A DNA stretch of 57,807 bases from an uncultured Flavobacteriaceae bacterium (GCA_937136455.1 CAKZOO010000146.1:1-57807), one strand, 5' to 3'. Counted from the stretch's first letter, positions 24,483 to 34,215 are shown. The notes: generated by a model from the letters alone, not told the origin. Numbers and translations are program-made.

Positions 24483-26687
24483 TTAAATTCTAAACACTTT
24501 ATTAATACCCTTCATCGACTTGATTTCATTGATGAGTTTCTGTAAGACGGTATTGGAATTTACTCCGACAGTTATTTCGCCATTAAAGGTCCCTCCTTTT
24601 GCTTCAAATGAGATTTTATTCAATCGCACATTGGGGTGTCTGCTAATTACCAGTGTAATTTCATTGACGATTCCCATATGGTCGATTCCGTGAAGTTCAA
24701 TTTTAGTGTCAAATTCTGTGATACTAGAGTCAATCCATGTGGCCGATAGTATTCTGTAAGCGTAATTGGATTGAAGGGCGATGGCGTTTGGACAATTTTT
24801 TTTGTGAACTTTAATACCTTCACTTATTGAAGTGAAGCCAAAAACATCATCTCCAGGTATGGGATTGCAACAGGGGGCAAACGTGTAAGGGAGTTGGTCT
24901 CGATTCGGTCCAAAAACTAAATCATCAAATTTTGGTGCATCAACAGTATGGAGTTCTTTTTGTGTTGATTTTCTTCTGATGCGATTTTTTAAGAAATTCA
25001 GAATGGCGTTACTGTAAGAAGCGGCGAATTCTTTAATAGCCTGATTGTCAATGGATCCAGAACCCACTTGATAAAACAAATCTAAACTCGTATTGAGTTT
25101 GAAATGTTTTACCATTTTATCGATGACCTCATTTTTAAGGGTTATTTTTTGAGACTTTAATTTTCGTCTTAAAATCGCTTTTCCCTCTTCAGCTATTCTT
25201 CTTGTTTCTTCCTTTAGAACTGATTTAATACGAGCTCTTGCTCTAGCTGTAGTCGCGTAATTAAGCCAGTTTTGAGTTGGCTTGACTGTTTCAGAGGTGA
25301 TGATTTCAACCGAATCACCACTTTTAAGGGTGGTGTTCAGAGGAACGAGTTTTCCATTGACTTTGGCTCCTCTTGTATGTAAACCAATTTCAGTATGTAT
25401 GCTAAATGCGAAATCTAAAGGAGTCGCGTTTTTAGGCAGTGATTTTAAATCTCCATTTGGGGTAAACACAAAAATTTCTTTGGCGTAGAGATTGAGTTTA
25501 AACTCTTCTACAAAATCGACTGCATCTGATGTTTGATTTTCTAGGGCTTCGTGTAATTTGTTAAGCCAAGCGTCAATTCCTTTTTCTTTTTGATCTCCGT
25601 GTTTGTATTTGTAATGAGCAGCATATCCTTTTTCGGCAATTTCATGCATGCGCTCTGATCGAATCTGCACTTCAACCCATCTGTTTCTAGGTCCCATAAC
25701 TGTGATGTGAAGTGCTTCATATCCAGTTGATTTTGGAGAAGTGATCCAATCGCGAAGTCGAACAGGGTTAGGAGTAAAGTGATCTGTAACTATGGAATAG
25801 ATTTTCCAAGCTAAGAATTTTTCCTGATCAATTTCTGATTTATAAATGATGCGTATGGCAAATTTGTCGTAAACCTCTTCAAAACTGATTCCCTTCATTT
25901 TCATCTTTCGATGAATGGAAAACACGGATTTAGACCTTCCGGTAATTTTATAATCGATATGCTCTTTGTTGAGCGATTTTCTCAGGATGGTAGAGAAGTT
26001 TCTAATGTATTTATTTTGATCGTCTTTGGATTCACTGATCTTTCCTTCGATACTTTCAAAAACCTCTGGTTCAGTGTATTTTAAACTGAGATCCTCGAGT
26101 TCGGTTTTGATGTTGTAAAGCCCTATTCGATGAGCTAATGGAGCGTAGATATAAAGTGTTTCAGAAGCGATTTTAACCTGTTTGTGCTCTGGCATGGAAC
26201 CCATGGTGAGCATATTGTGATAACGGTCGGCAATTTTGATGATAATCACTCTTACGTCATCATTAAGCGTCAAAAGCATCTTTCTAAAGTTCTCCGCTTG
26301 CATGGAGATGTCAGTTTCCTTTTTGAGGCCTGCTATTTTGGTAAGACCATCGACAATTCGGGCAACGGTGGAACCAAAAAGACGTTCGATGTCATCAAGG
26401 GTTACACTAGTGTCTTCTACAACATCGTGAAGTAAAGCTGCAGCGATGGATGTTGCGTCTAATCCTATTTCTTTAGCGACAATTTTAGCGACAGAAATAG
26501 GGTGAAAGATGTAAGCTTCGCCTGATTTTCTTCGCTGTCCATTATGAGCATCAACAGCTGTATCAAAAGCTAAGCGAATCATTTTTTTATCCTCTGCCGT
26601 TAATGATTGATAGCTAATTCTCAGAAGGTTTTTATACTCCTTGGCAATCGCTTTGTTTTCTTCTTCCTCTGTCGGTATACTACTCAT
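24483..26687 (-). CDS. RelA/SpoT bifunctional (p)ppGpp synthetase/hydrolase
   Basis: This enzyme makes and degrades the stringent-response alarmone (p)ppGpp. The 734 residues show the complete long-RSH layout: HD hydrolase domain (ALLHDVVEDT, about residue 86), synthetase domain (about 240-350, with the IVTDHFTPNP and STGYEALHITV segments), TGS domain (FVFTPNGDLKSLPKNATPLDFAFSIH, about 395-455), a cysteine-containing segment (FAPCCNPIPGDD) and a C-terminal ACT domain (about 660-734). The intact HD motif HD and ED mean hydrolase activity is expected, so it is a SpoT/Rel type. The stop lies 37 bases before the Fur-family gene, which has its own -7 box. Confidence 0.95.
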   Translation of the reverse strand: MSSIPTEEEENKAIAKEYKNLLRISYQSLTAEDKKMIRLAFDTAVDAHNGQRRKSGEAYIFHPISVAKIVAKEIGLDATSIAAALLHDVVEDTSVTLDDIERLFGSTVARIVDGLTKIAGLKKETDISMQAENFRKMLLTLNDDVRVIIIKIADRYHNMLTMGSMPEHKQVKIASETLYIYAPLAHRIGLYNIKTELEDLSLKYTEPEVFESIEGKISESKDDQNKYIRNFSTILRKSLNKEHIDYKITGRSKSVFSIHRKMKMKGISFEEVYDKFAIRIIYKSEIDQEKFLAWKIYSIVTDHFTPNPVRLRDWITSPKSTGYEALHITVMGPRNRWVEVQIRSERMHEIAEKGYAAHYKYKHGDQKEKGIDAWLNKLHEALENQTSDAVDFVEEFKLNLYAKEIFVFTPNGDLKSLPKNATPLDFAFSIHTEIGLHTRGAKVNGKLVPLNTTLKSGDSVEIITSETVKPTQNWLNYATTARARARIKSVLKEETRRIAEEGKAILRRKLKSQKITLKNEVIDKMVKHFKLNTSLDLFYQVGSGSIDNQAIKEFAASYSNAILNFLKNRIRRKSTQKELHTVDAPKFDDLVFGPNRDQLPYTFAPCCNPIPGDDVFGFTSISEGIKVHKKNCPNAIALQSNYAYRILSATWIDSSITEFDTKIELHGIDHMGIVNEITLVISRHPNVRLNKISFEAKGGTFNGEITVGVNSNTVLQKLINEIKSMKGINKVFRI

Positions 26688-26710
26688 GGATTAAAAATAC
26701 AGTTTTGTGT

Positions 26711-27514
26711 TTAATTTCGTTGACGAACAGCCTCAAAAATTAATACAGAAGCAGCGACAGAAACATTCATTGAATCAATCGCTCCTCTCATTGGTATTAT
26801 AATATTTTTGGTACTCTCTTTTCTCCACTCTTCCTCTAAACCTGTGGCCTCTGTTCCTACTACAATTGCAGATGGACCTCTAAAGTCGATATCGGTATAA
26901 GCTGTGGAATCCTGAAGCGTTGCAGCGTAAAAATTGATTTGATTCGCTTTTAAAAATTCAATTGTATGAGAAGAAGTTGCTGTATAGGTTGGAACGCTAA
27001 ACAAGCATCCAAGACTCGCTCTAATCGTGTTGGGGTTGTAAAGATCTGTTTTTGGATTTGCAATAATCACAGCATCGATTCCTGCGGCATCTGCAGTTCT
27101 GAGTAAGGCTCCTATATTTCCTGGTTTTTCAGGTGCTTCAGCGATGAGGATTAAGGGATTCTTCTTTTTAATTTTCAGATTAGATAGATGATGGTCTTTA
27201 GATTTACATATAGCGATGATTCCTTCGGTAGTCGATCGATAAGCAATTTTAGCATAGACCTCATCAGTGACTTTAAAACAGTGGCTAATTTTTGTGGATT
27301 GAACCAATTTTTGAACTTCTTCAAAAGAGATGATCTCTGGGTTGAAAAATAATTGTTGAATTTCATAGTCAGCTCCCAGTGCTATTTGCAATTCTCTTGC
27401 ACCTTCCAAAACAAAAAGCCCTTCTTTTTTTCTCGCTCTTGACTTTTCTTTGAGCGACAAAAGGTCTTTAATTTTAGAATTAGAGGTAGATGTAATAGAG
27501 ACTGTTTCAATCAT
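26711..27514 (-). CDS. SpoU-family rRNA/tRNA methyltransferase (TrmH-like)
   Basis: A 267-residue SpoU/TrmH-type enzyme that methylates the 2'-O of a ribose in rRNA or tRNA using SAM. The N-terminal substrate-binding domain is followed by the three knot motifs: EKPGNIGALLRTADAAGIDAV, VGTEATGLEEEW and IIIPMRGAIDSMNVSVAASVLIFEA. The start is ATG 27514 (MIETVSITST). A longer reading from 27562 would begin inside the terminator of the upstream gene and encode an unrelated leader, so it is rejected. A TATTTTTA near-match to the -7 box precedes the chosen start. The target nucleotide cannot be told from sequence. Confidence 0.9.
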   Translation of the reverse strand: MIETVSITSTSNSKIKDLLSLKEKSRARKKEGLFVLEGARELQIALGADYEIQQLFFNPEIISFEEVQKLVQSTKISHCFKVTDEVYAKIAYRSTTEGIIAICKSKDHHLSNLKIKKKNPLILIAEAPEKPGNIGALLRTADAAGIDAVIIANPKTDLYNPNTIRASLGCLFSVPTYTATSSHTIEFLKANQINFYAATLQDSTAYTDIDFRGPSAIVVGTEATGLEEEWRKESTKNIIIPMRGAIDSMNVSVAASVLIFEAVRQRN

Positions 27515-27546
27515 GAGGTAAAAATACGAAGATTGAGCATAGGGAT

Positions 27547-27574
27547 AAAAAAAAGGCTCCAAAAAGGAGCCTTT
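27547..27574 (-). terminator. Intrinsic terminator after the amidohydrolase gene pair
   Basis: On the - strand AAAGGCTCC (27574-27566) pairs perfectly with GGAGCCTTT (27560-27552) around a TTTTT loop and runs into five more T. It closes the amidohydrolase transcript 18 bases after its stop. Confidence 0.85.
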
Positions 27575-27591
27575 GAATTGGAATTAAATTT

Positions 27592-28887
27592 TTAATGTCC
27601 GTATTTGCCTGAATAACGTTTGTATAAAGTGGTCTGATGAGTTTCCAATGACAGGGAACGACCATCGATATAGGCAGCCTCCACTTGATTGGTTCTCATA
27701 TCCAAGGCATCACCCTTTGAAATGAATAAGGTAGCTGACTTTCCAACTTCTAAACTTCCGTAGTTGTCATCAATACCGAGCATTTGAGCAGCTTTAAGAG
27801 TAATCATTCCAAGAGCTTCCTCTTTGTCTAATCCTTGACCAACTACTTGACCTGCAAAGAATGGTAGGTTTCTAGTTTGAAAATTAGCTTTGTCCATGGT
27901 GTGAATTCCTACATTGATTCCTGCGTCTAAAAGAAGTTTAGGCAATTTGTAGTAGAAATCATAGTCTGCATCCTCAGTAGGAGGTAGCTTATGGGTCGCA
28001 GCTACTGCAACACTGACGTTGTTTTCTTTTAAGAAATCAGTGATTTTGTAAGCCATAGTGCCTCCGACAATCACAATACGATCGATACCTAATCCTTTAG
28101 CAGTTTGAACACCATCGATGATTTCTTGCTGAGTATCAGCGTTGATATAAAGCGATTGTGTTCCTTTAAACAGACCTGCTGTAGCTTCTAAAACTTGATT
28201 TCTTTCAGCACTGGAAGCTTTGTTGTAGGCCTGTGCTTGTGCGAAGAACTCTTTGATAGCGGCAACTTGTTTAGGGTAGTTGCTATTGGATTTTAATCCA
28301 GGATCTTCTCCTAACCACCAACGTCCTCTCGAAAAAGAACTTGGCCAGTTGAGGTGTATAGCATCATCGATCTTTACAGTGGCATCTTCCCAATTCCATC
28401 CGTCTAGTTGCATCACTGAGGAAGATCCAGAAATGATTCCTCCTTTTGGAGCTACTTGAGCGAGTAAGATTCCATTGGGACGCATACTTTCGATCACTTT
28501 TGACTCAGCATTGTAAGCGATTTGAGATCGAACGTGAGGGATAAAATCTCCAAGTTCATCTTCGTCATCAGAAGCTCTAACTGCATCTACCTCTACAAGT
28601 CCTAAAGAGGTTTCAAGAGCGATAAATCCTGGGTATAGGTCTTTTCCAGAGGCATCGATAACGGTTCCCTTAGTGGGTGTATTGGCATCTCCAATGGCTG
28701 TGATAATTCCATTCTCGAAGACCAAAGTCGCATTGGTGAGAACCTCGCCGTTTCCAATGTGTGCGGTAGCCCCAACAATACTTATGGGCTGTGCTTGTTG
28801 AGCTCCTGGTGTTTGTTGTGCCTTTACTACTAAGGCTACAAGTGCTAGTAGAAGTAGGGTTATAATTCTTGTCTTTTTCATAGTCAT
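27592..28887 (-). CDS. Secreted amidohydrolase-fold protein, metal ligands not seen
   Basis: About 431 residues, with a signal peptide (KKTRIITLLLLALVALVVKAQ). The amidohydrolase fold is recognisable from GADIxxG-type strands, VIDASGKDLYPGFIALETSLGL and the C-terminal GSLEVGKSATLFISKGD segment. The catalytic HxH expected after the first strand is replaced by ALET, and the late HSD motif is HTMDKANF, so it is probably inactive as a metal hydrolase. It is similar to the N-terminal half of the upstream 982-residue protein. ATG 28887 is chosen over a GTG 18 bases upstream. It begins four bases after the upstream stop, so the pair are co-transcribed. Confidence 0.8.
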   Translation of the reverse strand: MTMKKTRIITLLLLALVALVVKAQQTPGAQQAQPISIVGATAHIGNGEVLTNATLVFENGIITAIGDANTPTKGTVIDASGKDLYPGFIALETSLGLVEVDAVRASDDEDELGDFIPHVRSQIAYNAESKVIESMRPNGILLAQVAPKGGIISGSSSVMQLDGWNWEDATVKIDDAIHLNWPSSFSRGRWWLGEDPGLKSNSNYPKQVAAIKEFFAQAQAYNKASSAERNQVLEATAGLFKGTQSLYINADTQQEIIDGVQTAKGLGIDRIVIVGGTMAYKITDFLKENNVSVAVAATHKLPPTEDADYDFYYKLPKLLLDAGINVGIHTMDKANFQTRNLPFFAGQVVGQGLDKEEALGMITLKAAQMLGIDDNYGSLEVGKSATLFISKGDALDMRTNQVEAAYIDGRSLSLETHQTTLYKRYSGKYGH

Positions 28888-28891
28888 TGTA

Positions 28892-31840
28892 TTAAAGGGT
28901 CTCACAACTTAGGTATTTAGTTTCTGTAGTCTTAGGTTTTTGAGTTGGTTTTCCTAAGAGTTTTTCTTGAAGCATCATTTGAATTAATTCACCTTTTTGT
29001 TTTTGAAGCGTTTTGCGTTTTGCTAAATCTTCTTCCAAATCAAAATAGATCGCACCTTCGATTAAGGTCTTTTCAGCCTTGGCATAAACTGACATCGGAT
29101 GGTCGTTCCATAGTACTAAATCCGCATCTTTTCCCTCTTTGATACTTCCAACTCGTTGGTCTAAGTGTAAGAGTTTAGCAGGATTAATGGTGACCATCTT
29201 CCAAGCTTCTTCTTCACTCATACCTCCGTATTTAACTGTTTTTGCAGCTTCTTGATTGAGTCTTCTGTTCATTTCAGCATCATCAGAGTTGATGGCTACT
29301 GTCACACCCTCACGTTGCATGATCGCGGCATTGTATGGAATGGCGTCATTGACCTCGAATTTATAGGCCCACCAATCGCTAAAGGTCGATCCACCAACAC
29401 CGTGTTCAGCCATCTTGTCAGCTACTTTGTAGCCTTCTAGAATATGTGTAAACGTATTGACTCTAAATCCAAATTGATCAGCGACTTTCATCAACATATT
29501 GATCTCCGATTGTACATAAGAGTGACAGGAGATAAATCGCTCTCCATTGATAATTTGAGCGAGAACTTCAAGTTCTTCGTCATAGCGAACCTCTTTTCCA
29601 GATTTTTTAGCCTGGTCGTATTCTTTTGCTCTTTGGAAGTAGTTGACAAAAAGTTGTTCAACTCCCATTCTCGATTGAGGGAATCTCGAATAACTACTCC
29701 AGTTCGATTGTTTTACGTTTTCACCAAGAGCAAATTTGATAAACTGTGGAGAATTTTCATAAACCAATTCATCGGCTGTGGCTCCCCATTTAGTCTTAAT
29801 GATGGCAGAACGACCACCAATTGGATTGGCAGATCCGTGAAGCAATTGAAGAGAGGTAACTCCTCCTGCAAGAGAGCGATAGATTCCAGGGTGATTGGAG
29901 TCGATAGCATCTTCCATTTTGACTTCGGCTGTTGAATTGTGACCAGCTTCATTAACAGCACTAAGTGCTAAATGAGAGTGTTCGTCTATGATTCCTGCAG
30001 TTAAGTGTTTTCCAGTTACATCGATCACTTGAGCGTTCCTAGCACTGAGATTGGTGCCAATCTTTGCAATTTTTCCATCTTTAACTAAGACGTCTGTATG
30101 CTCTAAGATTCCAGCATCCTCACTGGTCCAAACAGTAGCATTTTTAAATAAAATGGTTTGTTGTTTTGGTAGCTGAAGATTACCGAATGCTTTATTTGGA
30201 TAGCTAATAGGCATTAACTCATGTGTGTTGTACTGTTGTGCTTCATCGCTTTTTTGATCAGCATCTGTATCTTTTGTAGCTGTAAATTTAAAGTCAGAAC
30301 CATTAGGAGCAATTCCCATACCACTAAAAGAACCAGTTTTATCAATTCTGGCTGATAAAAGGTATTTAGCAGATTTATCTTCATTGTCTACACTGAGTTC
30401 CATCCAAGAATTTGCAAAGTTGAACTTAGAATTAAGTTTGATAGAATCTTTTAAGACTTTAACAGAAGGTTTGTCTTTAGTGCCACTTATTTCTAATTTA
30501 ATATTGGTGTCGTGAATTGCTAGAGAGTAAGTTCCTCTGATATCAACAGCATTTTCATCTTCAATCACATAAGCAGTACCCTGAGTCCAGTTTTGAAACA
30601 ATTTAGTATCAGCTTCAAAAAGATCTCCAGAGGTGATTAAAAAGTTTGCTAAATAACCAGACTTGAGTTGTCCGATATTCGATTGTTTTAAGATTCGAGC
30701 AGGAGCTGTTGTCAGTGCTTCCAATGCTTTGTTTTTTGACAATCCATATGCAACTGCTAAACGCATATTGGTAAGTAGATCCTTTGGATTCTTGAGTTTG
30801 TGAGCAGTAACGGCAAATGGGATACCGTGTTCTTCTAATACCTTAGGATTCGAGGGAGCTTGGTTCCATTCTAGTAGTTGTTCTAAGGATAAGATCTCAG
30901 CCTCGGCTGGATTGGATACATCATAGGCCTTAGGAAAATCTAAAGGCACAATTAAGGTTGCACCACTAGCTTTAACTTTTTGAGGATTTTTATAGGAGTC
31001 ACCACCCGAAAGAATGGTGTATTGTACCGCATTTTGATCCCCCAATCGATCCACTCTCAATAAGTTGTCTAAATTACCTGCTTCAAAAATTTGAGCTTGG
31101 TTCTTATTGGACAAAAAGGCTTCAATCGAGCGATCTTTTGTTGAACTCTTACCCTGTGCATACCATTTAGAATCGGCATAAAACTGTCTCAGTAACGCAA
31201 GAGATCCCATAAGTGAAGTAGGGTAGGACTGATTTGAAGTAATCGATTTTGAAAGAGAAAAGTACTGTGCTGATTTATTTGAAAGGACGCGAACGCTATT
31301 AGAGGCGTCTAAATCAAGTGAAACAAGGGTTCCTGTTCCTCTGATAATACCGTCTGAAACAAAACTATTAACCACTCCAAATCCGGATTGTAGTAGTTTT
31401 TCAGCATCTTTTTTCGAAAAAGAAAACCCTTCAATAGCACTTTGTTCACTTAGAATGTGATCGTTCCAATAGAAGCCTTCTCTCGAAGGTTCGTACTGAG
31501 CTGATCTTCCATTAGATGTAGCTCTTTTAGGTTTTTCAGCCCCAAAATTGCTGTAAACATCTATAAATGATGGATAAATGTGTTTCCCGCTGAGGTCTTT
31601 TACAACAGAATTAGCAGGTATTTGAACAGATGTTCCTACACTTACCACCTTGCCGTCTTGTACTAAAAGGGTCGCATTGTGAAGTGTTTGTGAAGGACTG
31701 GTGTGAATAGTAGCATTGGTAAAGGCGTAAAAGTTGTTGTTTTTTACTTTGACACCATCGTGTTTGGGGAAATACTCCTGTGCGGAGACAATACCGAAAC
31801 TACTAAATACCAGACAAACCAAAAGTTTGTTGAGTTTCAT
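28892..31840 (-). CDS. Large secreted amidohydrolase, two amidohydrolase domains
   Basis: A 982-residue protein with a signal peptide (to about residue 20, FGIVSAQ) and two amidohydrolase-fold halves. The C-terminal half is intact: VTGKHLTAGIIDEHSHLAL (HxH), FTHILEGYKVADKM and INSDDAEMNRRL, with a GSIKEGKDADLVLWNDHP end. The N-terminal half keeps the strand pattern but has DVYSNF where HxH should be, so it appears catalytically dead. Such large secreted amidohydrolases of Bacteroidota are presumed to act on cyclic amide or peptide-like compounds; the substrate is unknown. It heads the two-gene unit with the 27592 gene. A -7 near match (TATCTTTA) is upstream. Confidence 0.85.
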   Translation of the reverse strand: MKLNKLLVCLVFSSFGIVSAQEYFPKHDGVKVKNNNFYAFTNATIHTSPSQTLHNATLLVQDGKVVSVGTSVQIPANSVVKDLSGKHIYPSFIDVYSNFGAEKPKRATSNGRSAQYEPSREGFYWNDHILSEQSAIEGFSFSKKDAEKLLQSGFGVVNSFVSDGIIRGTGTLVSLDLDASNSVRVLSNKSAQYFSLSKSITSNQSYPTSLMGSLALLRQFYADSKWYAQGKSSTKDRSIEAFLSNKNQAQIFEAGNLDNLLRVDRLGDQNAVQYTILSGGDSYKNPQKVKASGATLIVPLDFPKAYDVSNPAEAEILSLEQLLEWNQAPSNPKVLEEHGIPFAVTAHKLKNPKDLLTNMRLAVAYGLSKNKALEALTTAPARILKQSNIGQLKSGYLANFLITSGDLFEADTKLFQNWTQGTAYVIEDENAVDIRGTYSLAIHDTNIKLEISGTKDKPSVKVLKDSIKLNSKFNFANSWMELSVDNEDKSAKYLLSARIDKTGSFSGMGIAPNGSDFKFTATKDTDADQKSDEAQQYNTHELMPISYPNKAFGNLQLPKQQTILFKNATVWTSEDAGILEHTDVLVKDGKIAKIGTNLSARNAQVIDVTGKHLTAGIIDEHSHLALSAVNEAGHNSTAEVKMEDAIDSNHPGIYRSLAGGVTSLQLLHGSANPIGGRSAIIKTKWGATADELVYENSPQFIKFALGENVKQSNWSSYSRFPQSRMGVEQLFVNYFQRAKEYDQAKKSGKEVRYDEELEVLAQIINGERFISCHSYVQSEINMLMKVADQFGFRVNTFTHILEGYKVADKMAEHGVGGSTFSDWWAYKFEVNDAIPYNAAIMQREGVTVAINSDDAEMNRRLNQEAAKTVKYGGMSEEEAWKMVTINPAKLLHLDQRVGSIKEGKDADLVLWNDHPMSVYAKAEKTLIEGAIYFDLEEDLAKRKTLQKQKGELIQMMLQEKLLGKPTQKPKTTETKYLSCETL

Positions 31841-31907
31841 ATGAAGGTTTTTTTAAAGTTAGAACTATAAAGATAAGAGAAGTTCTGATTCAAAAAAATA
31901 GGAGTAT

Positions 31908-31934
31908 AAAAAAAGCCTCTATAAAAGAGGCTTT
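31908..31934 (-). terminator. Intrinsic terminator after the immunophilin gene
   Basis: On the - strand AAAGCCTCT (31934-31926) pairs with AGAGGCTTT (31920-31912) around a TTTAT loop and runs into four more T. It lies about 20 bases past the stop at 31956. Confidence 0.8.
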
Positions 31935-31955
31935 TGATCTATTGAAGCTGAGGGT

Positions 31956-33065
31956 TTATTCTTTAACTCTTGTTACCACTTCTACATCAAAGATGACTGA
32001 GGCGTTTGGTGGAATGACATTTCCAGCACCATTTTCTCCCCATCCTAAATGTGGAGGAATGAAGAGTCTTACTTTTTGACCGATCTCCATAAGAAGTAAT
32101 CCCTCTTTAAATCCAGTGATTAAATTAGCTTCCATACTGCACTCCATAGGGATTGGACTGTAGCCTCCTGCATTTTTTCTACTGGTACTAAACTTCCCGT
32201 GTTCCATTGAGATGTTTTCAATATTAGAATCGAAAAGAGCTCCAGATTCAAAATAACCGGCATAGGATACATTGACCATGTCTCCATTTTTGATTTTATC
32301 GCCGTTTCCTTCTTTGAGGATGTAGACCCCTAAGCCAGAATCTGTACGTAATGCTTTTGCTTTTTGAGCCTCCGCTTCTTGTGCCCACTTAGAATTCTTA
32401 GCTTGGTAATCAGCTTGAGCCTGTTTTTCCTCTTCGAAATAATCAGCCATTACCTTATTGGCATCAAAAGAATTAGCACTTGATCCATTTCTGTATATAT
32501 CAATGTGCTTGATATAGAGGTCAGCAATTGGACGATCAGATTCCGTTGCTACATTCGCTATAGAATCTACAATATTGAGTCCTTCTACAACTTTTCCAAA
32601 TACAGAGTGTCTTCCGTCTAAATAAGGAGTAGGAGTGTGGGTGATAAAAAATTGAGATCCATTGGTTCCAGGACCTGCATTAGCCATGGATAGAATACCT
32701 TTGTCATTATGAGAGAGTGTCTCGTCAAATTCGTCTTTAAAACGATATCCAGGGCCACCCATTCCAGTTCCTTGAGGATCACCAGTTTGAATCATAAAGT
32801 CCTTAATCACACGGTGAAATAATATTGAATCATAAAATGATTTTCCTCTGTACTCTTCACTTACAAATTGATTAGTCCCTTCTGCAAGACTTACAAAATT
32901 CGCAGTTGTAACAGGTGTTTTTTCAAATTCTAATTTGAGAATTATGTCACCTAAATCAGTGTCGATTTTAGCAAATATTCCATCCCCTAAATCAGGTCTT
33001 GGACTAGTGTTACAGCTTTGGATTAGAAGTGCAGCTAAAGCAAAAAATCCTAATAGTTTTTTCAT
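31956..33065 (-). CDS. Cyclophilin-FKBP dual-family peptidyl-prolyl isomerase lipoprotein
   Basis: The 369-residue protein has a lipoprotein signal (LLIQSC, cysteine about residue 18) and two different isomerase domains. Residues about 30-195 are a cyclophilin: FHRVIKDFMIQTGDPQGTG and GSQFFITHTPTPYLDGRHSVFG carry the active-site R, F, M, Q and H residues. Residues about 240-365 are an FKBP: VNVSYAGYFESGALFDS, FSTSRKNAGGYSP, GLLLMEIGQKVRLFIPPHLGWG and VIFDVEVV. A charged linker of about 40 residues joins them. Both domains catalyse proline cis-trans isomerisation during folding, here probably in the periplasm or outer membrane. Cyclophilin-FKBP fusions have been described as dual-family immunophilins, so the architecture is unusual but not new. 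Confidence 0.92.
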   Translation of the reverse strand: MKKLLGFFALAALLIQSCNTSPRPDLGDGIFAKIDTDLGDIILKLEFEKTPVTTANFVSLAEGTNQFVSEEYRGKSFYDSILFHRVIKDFMIQTGDPQGTGMGGPGYRFKDEFDETLSHNDKGILSMANAGPGTNGSQFFITHTPTPYLDGRHSVFGKVVEGLNIVDSIANVATESDRPIADLYIKHIDIYRNGSSANSFDANKVMADYFEEEKQAQADYQAKNSKWAQEAEAQKAKALRTDSGLGVYILKEGNGDKIKNGDMVNVSYAGYFESGALFDSNIENISMEHGKFSTSRKNAGGYSPIPMECSMEANLITGFKEGLLLMEIGQKVRLFIPPHLGWGENGAGNVIPPNASVIFDVEVVTRVKE

Positions 33066-33141
33066 TGGTACTTAGTGTTAATAGTTTGAATTTTAAAAGT
33101 GGAAAGTTAAATTAATTCTAGCAATTCTAGTAGTTTTTAAC

Positions 33142-34161
33142 TTATTGATTTAATTTTTCTAAATACTGAGGTAGTAGTGATTTAAATCGCTCTATAGTGA
33201 TTTCTAAGCTGTCATTTGATTTACCTCCGGCAGCATTGTCGTGACCACCTCCCTGAAAATGAGCTCTAGCAAATTCGTTCACTGAAAAATCTCCCTGTGA
33301 TCTAAATGAGATTTTAATAATCCCTTCGTCTTTGTGTTCGATAAAAATGACAGAAAAAATAATTCCTTTAAGAGATAAACCGTAATTGACAAGGCCTTCG
33401 GTATCTCCTTTTTTGTAGTGGTGTTGCTCTAATTCTTCAGCTGAGAGCTTGAGAATTGCAGTATTGTAATCTCTGAGAACTTCCATAGAGGAGAGGCAAC
33501 ATCCCAAAAGTTCTAATTTACTCTGATCGTTGGTGTCGTAGATCTCTTGATGTATTTTAAAGTGATCTACCCCCAATTCCATTAAATGAGCAGCAATTTG
33601 ATGGGTAGTCGCTGTGGTATTTGGAAATTTAAATTGCCCAGTGTCGGTTAAGATTCCAGTATAGATACAAGTGGCAATATTTTTATCGATAAGCGCCAAA
33701 GCTCCAATTTGATTGATAAAGTGATAAACCATTTCAGAAGTGGAGCTCATTGAAGTATCTGAATACATAAATGCAGCATAATCAGAAGGCTGTTGATGAT
33801 GATCGATCATAACAAAGGTAGCCTCCTTTTTTCTAAGAACTGCTTCCATATCAGAACCTGTTCTTGAAAAATCATTAAAATCGAGTGTGAATATGAGTTC
33901 AGCTTCATCGATGAGTTTTAATGCAGTTTCTTTTTGACGGTCAAAAAACACCACAGATTCAAAGTCAGGGAGCCACTGTAAAAAAGAAGGTGCCTCATTA
34001 GGAGAAATAACTACAGAATTTGCACCCATTTTTTTTAAAAAAGAGCAAAGGGCTAGAGTCGATCCCATCGCATCGCCATCAGGATTTCTATGAGGGATCA
34101 CAACGCACTTCTTTCCTGAGGTTAAATAATGTTTAAATTTGGTGTAATCTTCTTTTTTCAT
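33142..34161 (-). CDS. DHH-family phosphoesterase (NrnA-like)
   Basis: A 339-residue DHH/DHHA1 protein. The N-terminal catalytic domain shows VIPHRNPDGDAMGS, LDFNDFSRTG, MIDHHQQPS and an N-terminal DHH metal pattern. The C-terminal DHHA1 domain has GGGHDNAAGG, which binds the nucleotide end. Members degrade short oligoribonucleotides, pAp or pGpG (NrnA), and a smaller subset act on cyclic di-AMP products; the exact substrate is inferred. It is single-copy in the window and convergent with nothing; the divergent PhoD-like gene starts 54 bases away, so both promoters share 34162-34215. Confidence 0.88.
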   Translation of the reverse strand: MKKEDYTKFKHYLTSGKKCVVIPHRNPDGDAMGSTLALCSFLKKMGANSVVISPNEAPSFLQWLPDFESVVFFDRQKETALKLIDEAELIFTLDFNDFSRTGSDMEAVLRKKEATFVMIDHHQQPSDYAAFMYSDTSMSSTSEMVYHFINQIGALALIDKNIATCIYTGILTDTGQFKFPNTTATTHQIAAHLMELGVDHFKIHQEIYDTNDQSKLELLGCCLSSMEVLRDYNTAILKLSAEELEQHHYKKGDTEGLVNYGLSLKGIIFSVIFIEHKDEGIIKISFRSQGDFSVNEFARAHFQGGGHDNAAGGKSNDSLEITIERFKSLLPQYLEKLNQ

Positions 34162-34215
34162 GGTCGTAAAGATACAATTAATTCATACATTTAAGCTTTA
34201 AAATAGCTTCTATCA

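Noticed and set aside
27515..27562. Longer N-terminus for the SpoU methyltransferase starting at 27562
   Set aside because: The extra sequence begins inside the terminator hairpin of the upstream amidohydrolase transcript and has no family match; the ATG at 27514 fits the family.
29444..29935. 163-codon open frame on the + strand
   Set aside because: It lies wholly inside the 982-residue amidohydrolase coding region on the opposite strand and has no recognisable domain or start context. A coincidental antisense frame.
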